DNA from: Skeletonema tropicum
Taxonomy: Eukaryota; Bacillariophyta; Thalassiosirophyceae; Thalassiosirales; Thalassiosiraceae
Assembly: GCA_037178625.1 (NCBI GenBank)
Contig: CM074135.1
Location: forward strand, 2,048,001 to 2,112,000
Length of the DNA: 64,000 nt
Reading direction: 5' to 3'
Shown: one piece after another, positions 20,015-38,554 of the stretch
Position numbering within the stretch: the first letter of the stretch is position 1
Layout of the letters: the number at the start of each line of letters is the position of its first letter
The notes under the pieces: generated by a model
Told to the model about the DNA's origin: nothing
Database searches by the model: none
The model's input: only the letters and a program-made list of their open reading frames with translations
Made by a program: the position numbers and the translations under genes

Positions 20015-22339
20015 CTACACATCCACAGCCGCCTTATCAGGATCCAAATTCATAACCCGACACCCTCCCAAAAGAACTTCTGGCATTTCCTCATCATGCT
20101 TCGCCTCAATCGTGAAACCAATGTTGAAAATAAAGTCTTGAAAATACGGCATCAACGAATGCAAGCCCTTCCTAGCCAAAAATGCCCAGTAATTCACATT
20201 GATGGTAAACTCAATGTAATTCTCATGCCTCGTAAACGTACCCGATTTGGTCACAAGGGCCGGCTTTCCATTATACCCATGAATAAATTTCGGAATGCTA
20301 CTCGATTCAATGTCCTCAATCCGTCCCATGCACTTGAACCGACCTCGAAAGTCTGGTTCCGACTCGGCTCGACGGCACCATTCCGATAATAACTTCACTC
20401 CAGGACTAGCCGTATCAATATCCTTGAGCTGTTCCAACGTATCCTTGGACAAGACAAACACCATTGGGATGGAATAGGTGTCACCATCGGTAGTATTTTT
20501 CGCAGCAAAGACACTGGGCTCTTCACCGGGTAACCACGTGTTAATCACCAACATTGGAGGGATGTGTGCATGACCCGTCGAAACATCCGTAATACCCGGA
20601 ATGGATGGGATCTGAAACTTATCCGATACATTCTTCAAGGGGGTACTATCGTACAAAAAGTCCATCGAGTACAAATCGTACAATGCTGGTGCACTAGGTG
20701 CCTTTTGTTTGTTACGTTTGTAGTTTGGTCCGATTCGTAGATGGAAGAGTGATGCATCCGTTTGGACGTAGGAGTGGGGTTGGACTTGGATCGATTCGGG
20801 GGGTGCTGCTGCATAGGCACGAAGTGCTTCGGCCGAGTTGGAACCACAGTTTTGTAATTTCATTTCCAACTCTGAATTCTCTACCGGGTTTGATCGTGAA
20901 ATTGTTGAGCCAGGCATAATTTTGACATGATGCAACTTTTCAGTTTCCATTGCTGCTGGTGCATTGATCCCCCCTTCTGTTGTGTTTTCCATTGCTCGTT
21001 TCTTCTTCTTTGCCACCTTGGCTTTGAGGCTCTTGCCATTTGTTTGTTTGGAACTTGACTTTATCCCAGTCCGTTCCATTACGAAATACAAGACAAACGC
21101 ATTGATAAAGAATAATGTCGTATGAAAAGTCTCCTCTGATCCATTCCTTACAATGTACAATGCCGCATTCATTGTAACAAATAGCAACACTATTGTACTC
21201 GTCGACATTACCTTCCTATTCATAATGTTGTTTCCCTTTTCCATCCAAACCTCCACCGCCTTTTCAGCCACCTTGGTAAGCAAAGCATCCTCCTGCTGTT
21301 CCATCGATGGTGACCTCTGAATCATCATCTTCTTATTGTTCATTGAGAATAAATTATGACCACCAACCCCACTATAATCCAGACTATTCGGATCATGCTC
21401 GTGAGTAAGTGACGACAAACCTCTCCCCGTCGATGACATCTGCTGCTGCGGTGGACCATCATGAGCCCTAATGGCATTATACCACATAACCTGCTCCTCC
21501 TTCGAAATACACCACATCTCCCACTTTCGTTTATTCCGAATCACTGGATCATAAATATTAATTGTCAACAAGTGATCGGTGGGCAATCCGAGTTTATGCT
21601 TGGAGTGCATTTCGGCAATGGTTTCAGTTTTGGCCAGGTTGAGACGTGCTCGTGGTTTGGATGGGTCGGTGATTTGGTCGGGGGTGGGTTCTTCGTGGTA
21701 GCAGAGGATTTGTCCGTAGAGTGTGAATGATCGTTTTACCCTGGATTTGTTGTATATAGAGTTGTGGAAGATGGAGAGTCATTGTGCGTGTTGATTAGAA
21801 ACGATATCTTCTATCAATCAATAAAGGAAGTAGAAAAAGAAGAATTCATCAAATGCTTCTTACCAATTGTTCTCCTTATTCCTCCCAAAGCCCCCACGTC
21901 GTTTATACATACTCCCACACAAATCATACTTTCTCCCCGCCACAATCACCTTATTGTTCTTCCCAGTAGTCGCAGTAGTAGTGTTCGCAATACCACCACC
22001 ACCACCAGCAGCAGAAGAAGAAGAACCTCGAATTGGACTCGATGATTCTCCCGGAGCCAAAGCTTCCAAAATCAACATTCCCGATCCCATCAAATCATCC
22101 TCCTCATATTTATTATCATGGTTGTCATGATGATGTTGAAATTCGTCCACTTCTTGTTGCGAATCAGCAATGGAATCATAATCTTCATCTTTACTGTACG
22201 ATGGGGAGAGGAGGTTTCCGCTGTCGGGGTAAGTGTTGGCACGTTCTTTGCTGGGGGTGTAGCCGCCATTATTGTTGTTGTTGTGGAAGGACTCGGAGCT
22301 GGAGCGGTTGACGATGTTGTGGAGGGGTGATGAGGCCAT
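20015..22339 (-). CDS. PH domain, two-TM, DUF1336 (EDR2 C-terminal) protein
   Basis: Exon 1 is 21864-22339 and exon 2 is 20015-21740, separated by a 123-nt intron in phase 2, giving 733 residues. The N-terminal 135 residues are low-complexity (Asn, Ser, Gly, His). A PH domain follows at about 139-251, from GSMYKRRGGFGRNKENNW to KWEMWCISKEEQVMWYNAI. Two hydrophobic spans lie at about 339-356 and 364-381. The C-terminal part from about 500 has the DUF1336 features: MLVINTWLPGE, FKCMGRIEDIE, FIHGYNGKPALVTKSGTF, and FTINVNYWAFLARKGL. In plants EDR2 couples PH and START lipid domains to DUF1336. Here a membrane hairpin takes the place of START. A membrane-contact or lipid-signalling role is inferred. 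Confidence 0.85.
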
Positions 22340-22631
22340 TGTTATTGTTGTTGTTGCTGTTATTAATGCTAATGCTCTACAGTCATCTCCATCGACAATA
22401 CTATTGGCTGTAAAGTAGTAGTGTGAAGGTCATTGGATAGTGGCATTTGAACGAAGAGTTGTGAACGGAGCGAGGCGAGCCGAGAGCGAGAGGCGAGGAG
22501 GTGAGAATCTTTTTTCGCCTTTTTTGTACGCGTCAGCAGTACCGTACTGTACATGGGCTTTTTCTCGTGTTCTCAGCCTTCACTCACTCACCACTCACAC
22601 TCGCTCACCCACAACCCCACACAAAAGCACC
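22340..22631. promoter_or_regulatory. 292-bp divergent promoter region of the PRP8 and DUF1336 genes
   Basis: It lies between two divergent start codons. It contains a GAGGCGAG/GAGCGAG purine-rich cluster at 22470-22500 and a CACTCAC-rich pyrimidine stretch at 22580-22615. No TATA box was recognised. Confidence 0.3.
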
Positions 22632-30768
<8,137 letters not shown>

Positions 30769-31398
30769 TTGCTTCACACTACATACGACTGTCTTGAAAT
30801 TAGTCTATCTCCTTAATCGTTATTATTTATCATACTATTTCATTTCCATTGAGAGCCCCAATATTCATCTCGTCAATATCTATCTTCCTGCTATGATTTA
30901 CAAGTTTGCCACGAAACAGTCACAGCGTTGTACACTTCCAGAGATAGGGGCATTTCCCCATGAAGTGCAGACGCTTCCTTCTCAAATCAATTCTTGAGCG
31001 AGAAGTATCCCTCTTTACTTATTACTTCCGTCAGTAGCCAGTAGGGAAGAAGTATGTGCCTAATTCGTATTCGTATTCGGGGACGGTGGGGACCGGCCTC
31101 GCTCAGTGAGAGCATAGCAGGAGCACGCTTACTTCTTCGGTCGCTCATTGCTCCCGCCCGCACAGTGGGGGTACACTTGATTTGAGACGTGACCAATCTC
31201 AGCAAATATGGGGGTATCTAAATAAAGTGCATCAATTAACAATCTAAATAAAGTGCATCAGGTACGTACATAACTTAACTTTCCGCCAATGCTTCCACGG
31301 GAGCTGCTCTTCCCCAAAGCAATAGTATCAATCAAACCAACCGATTCTCTGTCGGCGCTATCATCCTGATCGTGAAGAGCAACGGAGTCAGAGGGCCA
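30769..31398. other. intergenic with a small direct repeat
   Basis: No gene is seen. CTAAATAAAGTGCATCA occurs twice in tandem at about 31217-31260. The last 70 bp resemble the upstream flank of the second F-box copy, so the duplicated segment begins here. Confidence 0.4.
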
Positions 31399-34300
31399 AT
31401 GAATCATCCTAGTAATATAGACAATGGAGCGCCTTTACCCGACGATCATGTTGGATCTCCATCATCTGCAGAGCGCGCCTCGAAGCGCCTGCGACGTTCA
31501 GCATGCAATGACACTCCGACTTTGGCTGATGACACCCCGAACGATCAACTAACTTTGCCAGCGGAGGTGTGGGCGGGCGTCATGCAGTTCCTTTCTTTTG
31601 AAGATATTTTGACGTGCGGAGCCGTGTGTCGTAGCATTCTTCATGAGACCATGCCGCTGCTTACTCTATTACGAATTGATACGGCGGCGCAGATGCATTT
31701 GGGAGTTGCTTCCCGCTTCCGGGATGTTACTGACATTCACATCAATTCACTTTTGACAGAGGAGCTGATTGACGCAGGGACAGAATCAGAGATGAGAGAT
31801 ATTGAGGTTGATTTTAGAAACTAGAATAAAATGCATCCCTTTCATATCCAAATTCTTGCCAACACTTGAGCGAGTTCATTTTGGTGGGAAGAATGAACAT
31901 GGAAAAGTCATAAAAGGATTTGCTCCTGCAGACGGATACTTTTATGAAGGAGATGACCTTTATCCTAATGATGGAGCGCGGTCAAGCATGAAGGCTTTTA
32001 TTGATATGCTCTCGGGAGCTTTTGATATTGGGGCACTTCCAAATCATTTGAAGATATCGGGTCTCACTTGCCCAAACAATTGCAATTGGATGATGACTAG
32101 CAATAACTGCACTACATGTCAAAGGGCTTGTAAAAGCTTTCCACTTGAATCTGCAGTTGCATTTGAATCTAAGGGTTCATCTGCCAGCAATGCTCGCTCT
32201 GGGAGGCCGTATGGCCTGGACGTTTGCTTGAGAGTTGCAGAGGTGGAGAGGATCATTGAAAATCGGCCTGGAGGGAAAGAGCTGCTTCGAGCTGATTCAC
32301 GCCTTTTGAGGCTTTTGGGTAGTGGGAGGCGGTGGGTACTCAGTTCAGACGACAATGGTATTCAAGCACTCATAATTGTCAAGTACACACAAGCTCAACT
32401 TGCCGAGATCAAGAGAGTGATTCAATATGCTGAATTGGACGTAAAAAAGTTGTCTGCGCAAAAAGTGCACGAAGCAGTTTCAAAGTCATTCACTGGGGCA
32501 CCAACACTTCTTTTAGAACGATGGCATCTATCCGAAAAGGCACTGGCAGTTTTGAAGGATGAGATAGGCCTTTCGATTGACAGAGGTCAATTTAGGTGTC
32601 ATCTTCAGATATCCGTCCGCATTTGAAGGCAGTCGTCCAGATATTGGTAGACTATTATGATGATGATGATGAACGTCCTTTCACTTTCATCTTTGATAAC
32701 GAAGCCATTTTGAGTGATTGTTTCAAGCTCCTCAGACGTCTCGTCGAGTTTGAAAATGATGTGACAATGGAAGACATTAATGATGCTATACCCTGCTTGG
32801 TTGAAGCGTTGAGTTTGTATGGTGATAAAGAAAATCAAATGGAAGCGGCAAGTGCGTTAGGAATCATTTTTGCCAAAGGTACTGAAGGACAACGAAAGAA
32901 GATCACTGATGCTGGAGTGATTCCCAAATTTACTCGGTTGCTGAATTCTTCCGAAGATAGCATTACCAAGATTGCTTTACTCGGATTGGTCGATATTTTG
33001 GTCGGCGAGAAGAAGGATCACGTCGAGGCAATGGTAAATGCAGGTGGCACACCAAAGCTTGTTGAGTTGTTGCGCTCGTCAGAAGACGTGAGGGTCAAGG
33101 GATCTCAAAGTCTACTGGTTATCTCTGCTGATGATCACATTCAAAAGGTGATCGATGCTAAAGTTCATGACAGTCTCTTCCGTATCATACTTTCCGATGA
33201 TCAGGCAGAGAGTTTACCGAAGTGCTCTTTGTTACTTCGCAAGATATTCGAGGTTGAAAAGCCTCCCATTCAGCAAGCAATCGACGCAAATTTGGTGTCA
33301 AGACTTGTGCAAATCATAAGTACAAGTGAGGATGAAAGTGTTGAGACAAATCTAGCTTTCGTATGCATCTCTCTTGCATCAAAGGCTATTGAAGACAACA
33401 TTGAATCATTGATGAGAGATACCGGCCTTCTTCAGTTGCTGGTGAGTTTACAAGACTCATTGATTGAATCCATTTCGGTACAAGCTGCTACTTGCCTTGA
33501 TCACATTGCAAATATTAGGACATCGTTTGATGCTGAATGTGAGGAGGCTCTCTCCTGGGGAGAGTACCGTGTGCTTGATCTTGTCGATAGTGATGACGAC
33601 AGCGCAATCTCATTCGAGGAAGCTATGGAAGTAAGCAATGAGCAAGTTGCATTGGAAGAGCAGCAAGCAGCGGCTGCCAATGCCTCGATTTATGTATACC
33701 AAGCTGATTCTTCGGCATATGAGGAGGATAAAACAGAGACTCCTTCGCTACTTGACATTCCTCAAAGTTTGCTACAGACTATTCTCATCTACACCACTAG
33801 AAAACAAGCTGAACTCAACGTTCTAGCGACTGTTTGCAAAAAATTCAGCACAATTGTGGACATTCGCAATGACAGTGGGATTCATAGATGTCACCCTCTT
33901 AAATGTCACCCTTCCATTAGAAAAGTGCATGGCTACAAAGTCGGCAAGTCGGCTCAAGTTGCAGGGCTGCGCATGATTAGATTGGCTCAAAGTCGAGGGA
34001 ACACGGACAATGAAATAATGGAAGTCATTTGTGAAAGAGGCTTGGTCGATGGAGTTGCTCATTTGTATGCAGACGAGTTGAGCAAGTTAGCAGCTGATAT
34101 TTTGACAAGAATGAATCATTTTGGGACAGATTTTTCTTTTCGACTCCGAGGAGACACTGTTGATCATCTTTTCGGTGCGTATTTGAAAGGCTAGTGTGTA
34201 TGCAGCTTTAACTCTGATCTGCTGCTAACTTGTGTCATCTTATTATCTTCGCCTTGGCAGAATTGTTACAGGAATTATATGGTGAGGAGACTTGAGGATG

Positions 34301-35379
34301 CATTGTTGATGGCAATTCATTGTGGGAGAACAGAGGTCCAGGAGCAAGATTTTACTCTCTTACCTTCTCAGGAGAATCATTCGAAGTGTAATGTGGCCGC
34401 AAATTATCATGGGGTGGAAGGCCTTGGCTTTCTTTGCTCGTGTGGCCTTGCGTCATCCAGTAACATTGTTTGGCGATGGCCAACAAATAACTGCCGGGAT
34501 TTATTGCCACCAGGTGCTGGTCGCAAAATCATCAGGAGACTCGCTTACAGGGCTGGGATAGTTCGATTAACCAGTGCTGCTTTTGAGATTGCCGAAGCTG
34601 AACTTCTTCATACTCTGGGCGTTCTACTAGTAGAGGCGTACGAATCATCTGTGGAAATATCGAAGAGTGCCCGGTTCCTCGGTCCTAAACAAGCACTCCC
34701 TTACAAAATGAGAATAGTTCCTGGCTGCATTGATATGTTTTATGTGCCACCCCCTCCGCTCACTCAATCTCTCAATGACGAAGAAACAAACCAGACTGAC
34801 GAAAATCCTCCTGTTTACACGATTGTTCCAGGACAGATCAGTGCTGCAGCCCAGCGAAGGAATATTGAGCCTCATGACGTTTACGCATCCGATGGTTGGA
34901 TGATCTCAAGGAATTCACCTGAAGATGAGGAGGTTATCGAAAGGAGCTATTACTACAAAGATCATTATTATGAAGACTGTGATCATTGCTTCCCACGTGA
35001 TTGTGATTGTGACTGTAAAATCGGCGGTAATGGTAATGAAGAGCTCAAAGGCACTGCTAGTGGTAATGACGAGATGCCAGCTGACAACGTTGTCGACGAT
35101 AGCGATTCTCATGTTGCCAACCATCATGAAGCAGCCCCTGTTATTGCACCTGCTGTTGCCGATGCCAATGCTGCGAACGCCCCTCAACCAGCACCAGCAC
35201 CAGCACGGAATGAATTAGATGCACTGCGCAATCATCCACAATTCCAGGAGCTGCGAAGAAGCTTCCAGAACGGCTTTGCTTCAGGACAGGTTTTGCTCCG
35301 TGAAATTATTCAGCAGCACCCAGGACTAGGAGATGCCATTGATTCCAATCAGGCTCTATTTTATGATATGATGAGCTAG
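31399..35379 (+). CDS. F-box / armadillo / H3-like + H4-like histone fold / STI1 protein, copy 1
   Basis: Start at the ATG 31399. Exon 1 runs to 34174 and exon 2 is 34261-35379, with an 86-nt intron in phase 1. The product is about 1,295 residues. In order: an F-box (LTLPAEVWAGVMQFLSFEDI); a Cys cluster (CPNNC...CTTCQRAC); armadillo-type repeats (for example ITDAGVIPKFTRLLNSSEDS and AMVNAGGTPKLVELLRSSED); a second F-box-like motif (LLDIPQSLLQTILIY). Then an H3-like fold spans the splice site (LEDALLMAIHCGRT) and an H4-like fold follows (RKIIRRLAYRAGIVRLTSAA). A Cys/Asp-rich linker precedes a RAD23-type XPC-binding/STI1 tail (LRNHPQFQELRRSFQN). Three frame breaks exist relative to the other copies: +1 at about 31815, -1 at about 32595 and +1 at about 34274. 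No function is known; a ubiquitin-chromatin link is my inference. Confidence 0.8.
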
Positions 35380-35659
35380 TGAGAGTGAGTGATCACCGAT
35401 AGACAGCGACGAACGAATGCAGGAATCTACTTTGCTGGTATTTTGCTGGAGGCATATGAAATGCTCTCAGAGAAAACACCCAGCAATAACGAGTTTATGA
35501 AATATAAGCATCACATAACAAGAAGTCTTTTTGCAGCCAAGTTTTCATTACTATCGTGCACAAACTATTATCAATCACTTGTCTCCAAGGATCTTCTTTG
35601 CCTAAACTGGACGCTTCAATGCTGATCGCTTCGCCTCCTTTGCTAGCTGTGCATTCCTC

Positions 35660-36757
35660 TCACTGTCCAAAGTAATGCTTCGTGTGCTGCCATGTTTCTC
35701 GTAGAGCTAGCCTCTCCGTCATTTTGGATACGGCATCAATCTCATCTGCGGTGTAGTAATCTCTGTACGTCTTCCCTGTGACAAAGGGCGGCGCATCTGC
35801 AACTTCTTCTTGCTCCAAGAACTCAAGCAGAGCATGCTTCGTCTCGTTCAGGCTAGTAGTATAGCTCTCGTAGTGAATGACGAGAGTTGGGATCCCAAGA
35901 TCCCACGTGGTGGTAAAAGCCATGTTATGCCACTGAATGTAGCGATAGAAGTCGGCCTTGCAAGGAATGTCAAGATCGAGAACATCTTCAAAGAATATAT
36001 GTGCCTGTTTTTGCGCCTCCTCTAACTTTCCTAAATCGTTACAAAAATGACGGAATCCTTCTCTTGAATTAGGATAATGCGCTTTATTCTTCTTCTCCAG
36101 CGTTCGCCGCTCCAAATGAAACCTTGCTACTACATTATCAAAGGGGTCTCGAATAATATGCACTGCGCGAGCAATCTTGTCCTTTGATGCAAACCCTTTC
36201 GAAACCTCAAACCCAGAAGCAGAAGTAGCATTGGTGACGTAGTCTCCTTCGAGGCACTTCTTCAAGAAGATGTGCGAGTTATATATGAAGGAGTCACAAG
36301 CTGCACAGAAAGAGAACCCACCGCAATGTGTCTTGGTGAGGATGTAGCCTTTGGAGGGCGGCTGTAGATTAGCATTCCAGCTTTCCGTCCACGTTGGGAT
36401 AGGGTTGTCATTGAAGATGCCGACAGAGGGGCTGAATTCAGCCAGCTCGTCTATTCCACTTTCGTGACCATAATTTGAACCTGTATTTGTTTTTGTGACT
36501 GTTCTTATGAGATATGAAGTATATGACGTGCCAGAATTGGGAAACGACATCAACCAGGCAATCCGATTGAGACCATTCTCTAGCGGCGTGGTGGTGTTTG
36601 TAGTGGAAGTCGTCGATTCGAAATGTTGAGGGGCTAGTAGATCAGCTTCGTGATTGAAATTTAGAGATGAGAAGTAGCGGCTGGAGGAGATGAGCCCGTC
36701 CAACAATATGCCCGCCCCGACTGAAAGAAGCATGAGAGAGATTCGGATTGTTTTCAT
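35660..36757 (-). CDS. type II membrane sulfotransferase
   Basis: The 365-residue frame is intact. It begins with a short basic segment and a signal-anchor (ISLMLLSVGAGILLDGLI), so the enzyme is probably Golgi-lumenal. The PAPS 5'-phosphosulfate loop is SFPNSGTSY (residues 71-79), and the 3'-phosphate block is VHIIRDPFDNVVARFHLE (about 199-216). It would transfer sulfate from PAPS to a carbohydrate or protein acceptor that the sequence does not reveal. It lies tail-to-tail with F-box copy 1. The pair is duplicated together, and the second sulfotransferase copy is degenerate. Confidence 0.87.
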   Translation of the reverse strand: MKTIRISLMLLSVGAGILLDGLISSSRYFSSLNFNHEADLLAPQHFESTTSTTNTTTPLENGLNRIAWLMSFPNSGTSYTSYLIRTVTKTNTGSNYGHESGIDELAEFSPSVGIFNDNPIPTWTESWNANLQPPSKGYILTKTHCGGFSFCAACDSFIYNSHIFLKKCLEGDYVTNATSASGFEVSKGFASKDKIARAVHIIRDPFDNVVARFHLERRTLEKKNKAHYPNSREGFRHFCNDLGKLEEAQKQAHIFFEDVLDLDIPCKADFYRYIQWHNMAFTTTWDLGIPTLVIHYESYTTSLNETKHALLEFLEQEEVADAPPFVTGKTYRDYYTADEIDAVSKMTERLALRETWQHTKHYFGQ

Positions 36758-37036
36758 ATTGTGTTGGAGAACGACTGCAGAGTCTGCTATGCAAAATTAT
36801 TGAAGACCAAGAAGATTGAAGTTTAAAAAATAGAGAAAGGAGTGAGAATTTTTTTGGGAGCCATGCTTGATCAGAGCCAAGTTAATCAAAAAATAGTATT
36901 ATTAAAGCGAGACCCTACTCCTTGATGAGTTAGGGCTGTGTACAATTGACCTCATGACAGAACTAGTTGTCCTTGCAGTCCCTAGGTACTCCTCCCACGT
37001 AGCGGCAGCTTGATGAATTGATGGCCCTCTTAAGAT

Positions 37037-37303
37037 TCACTTCGTCGTTATGATTATGATTCCACATTCTTTCTGAAGTACCAGTGGTCGAAGTCGACAC
37101 AAGGGAATAACTAGTCGACAGTTGGCTGACTCCAACGTACCTTCCTCTTCTTCTTTAAACTTTCCGAACTTAAAAACTTGTGGCGCTTCACCTTCACATC
37201 TCCGTAGCGTTTCCTGAGCAAGGTGGTCCTCTCCTCCAAACAAACTCCTCCAGAACAAGTCTTGGGGAGGTAACTCTTGATTATGATTATCAGAATCAGA
37301 CAT
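37037..37303 (-). CDS. short hypothetical ORF
   Basis: From the ATG at 37303 the frame reads MSDSDNHNQELPPQDLFWRS and continues for 88 codons, with an acidic segment KFKEEEEG. It has no recognisable domain. It could be a first exon or chance. Confidence 0.22.
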   Translation of the reverse strand: MSDSDNHNQELPPQDLFWRSLFGGEDHLAQETLRRCEGEAPQVFKFGKFKEEEEGTLESANCRLVIPLCRLRPLVLQKECGIIIITTK

Positions 37304-37969
37304 TTTTGAAGAGAATAAAACGAAGACCTTGCGTTGTAGAAAAGAATCGTGATGTACCAATCGATTTGGCCCAGCAAATAATGATAATGGTCATCAAATA
37401 TTCGATGTAGGGTTCGGTCTTCATCGCGCTTAACGAGTAGTAGCAATCCGGGCTCCAAAAAGATATTATGCCGACCACAAAAGCGCGTGTTCTACCACGG
37501 TCAGTGAATGACTGGAATAGGCATAATTCGAACGAATTGTTTAGCAATATTATGGCTATTGATCATCGATCTATGTACCTGCCAACGCATAACGCATCGA
37601 GTTTCCAACTAACTCAACGCCTCTGGATCATTTCTCAAAACTACGACTTACTCTGAAACCAGAACTTCAGGAATCCATAGAATTCCTAGGTTATGACATG
37701 GACTTGTCGTACTGGGCATAACACTCTTCTCCACCAGGATCAATCTCCGCATTGACCCTGCATTATTTAACCTTTGATATCAAGTCACCGCGATCATGAA
37801 CTGTCACACGGTGTGCGCGCACTTAAAGACATTGGTTGTTGTGGGTAAGATGGAAGGGATTTAAACCTTCTGAAGGAATTTAAACCTTCTGCTAGGAAAG
37901 CATCGAAAGTCGAAAACCTAGCTCAAGAGACTGATCAGCCCTCTTGCTTCGTCGGGAGGAGAACGGTAT
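37304..37969. other. intergenic, no gene seen
   Basis: No frame with protein-like composition was found. A small direct repeat GGAATTTAAACCTTCTG occurs around 37856-37890. Confidence 0.35.
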
Positions 37970-38305
37970 TATTCACGATAGGGAATCACCCTTCGGATAT
38001 TAATGCGTCACTGGTCTTAGACGTTGTAGAATGGTAGCAGTTTCATTCACGTGTACTTGTGTAACATTGTAGGGACCTTCTGTCTTATGCCCTAATTTGT
38101 TTGGCTTGTGCAACTTCTTTAGTACACGTTGTCCGACTGTGTAATCATATCTTCGTCGTTTTGCATTGTGCCGTCTGAGGCGGTCGTTAACGAATTGCTC
38201 ATGATGTGCAGCAATCATGCGCCAATCTGCAATGAGTGGCAAGTTGATGAACATGTCTCCGTGGTGCCGCTGCCGAAATAGACCAAAGAGGTAGGCATGC
38301 GTCAT
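37970..38305 (-). pseudogene. retrotransposon Pol fragment (integrase C-terminal region)
   Basis: The frame contains DMFINLPLIADWRMIAAHHE, then LRRHNAKRRRYDYTVGQRVL and TEGPYNVTQVHVNETATI. After a +1 shift near 37993 it ends RINIRRVIPYRE. This is the pattern at the C-terminus of LTR-retrotransposon polyproteins abundant in diatoms. Everything upstream (protease, RT, RNase H, integrase core) is missing and is replaced by the repeat at 38291-38554. It is a dead fragment. Confidence 0.72.
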
Positions 38306-38554
38306 TCTAGATCGAAATCGCAGTTATTGAGTTCAAATTTGTCGAGAGGTGCTCCATATCGACGAATTATAGTTTCTTATGCAACAAATAATGTATTAAT
38401 AATGTTTGGGATGTTACATTTAGCTTACTTTATGTATTTTTGTCCAGTATGATGGCCATTTTTATGACTCTTTTCATGTTGCTCTAGTGTTTTGTGCGTG
38501 AAAATTGCTAAATGGTATACCGCGGCTACGGTACCATTTGGTTCCCGCCAGTAG
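38291..38554 (-). repeat. partial copy of the 0.55-1.06 kb element
   Basis: Read on the minus strand from 38554 it starts CTACTGGCGGGAACCAAATG and follows the left 265 bp of the element at 551-1062, through CACGCACAAAACACTA, GAAAAGAGTCATAAA and TTTCGATCTAGAATGACGCATG. Its outer end lies about 85 bp upstream of the start codon of F-box copy 2, so it has probably replaced part of that promoter. Confidence 0.75.

Noticed and set aside
31372..31398. Non-ATG (GTG) start for F-box copies 1 and 2
   Set aside because: The ATG at 31399 (38639 in copy 2) is 27 nt downstream in the same frame and is the ordinary choice.
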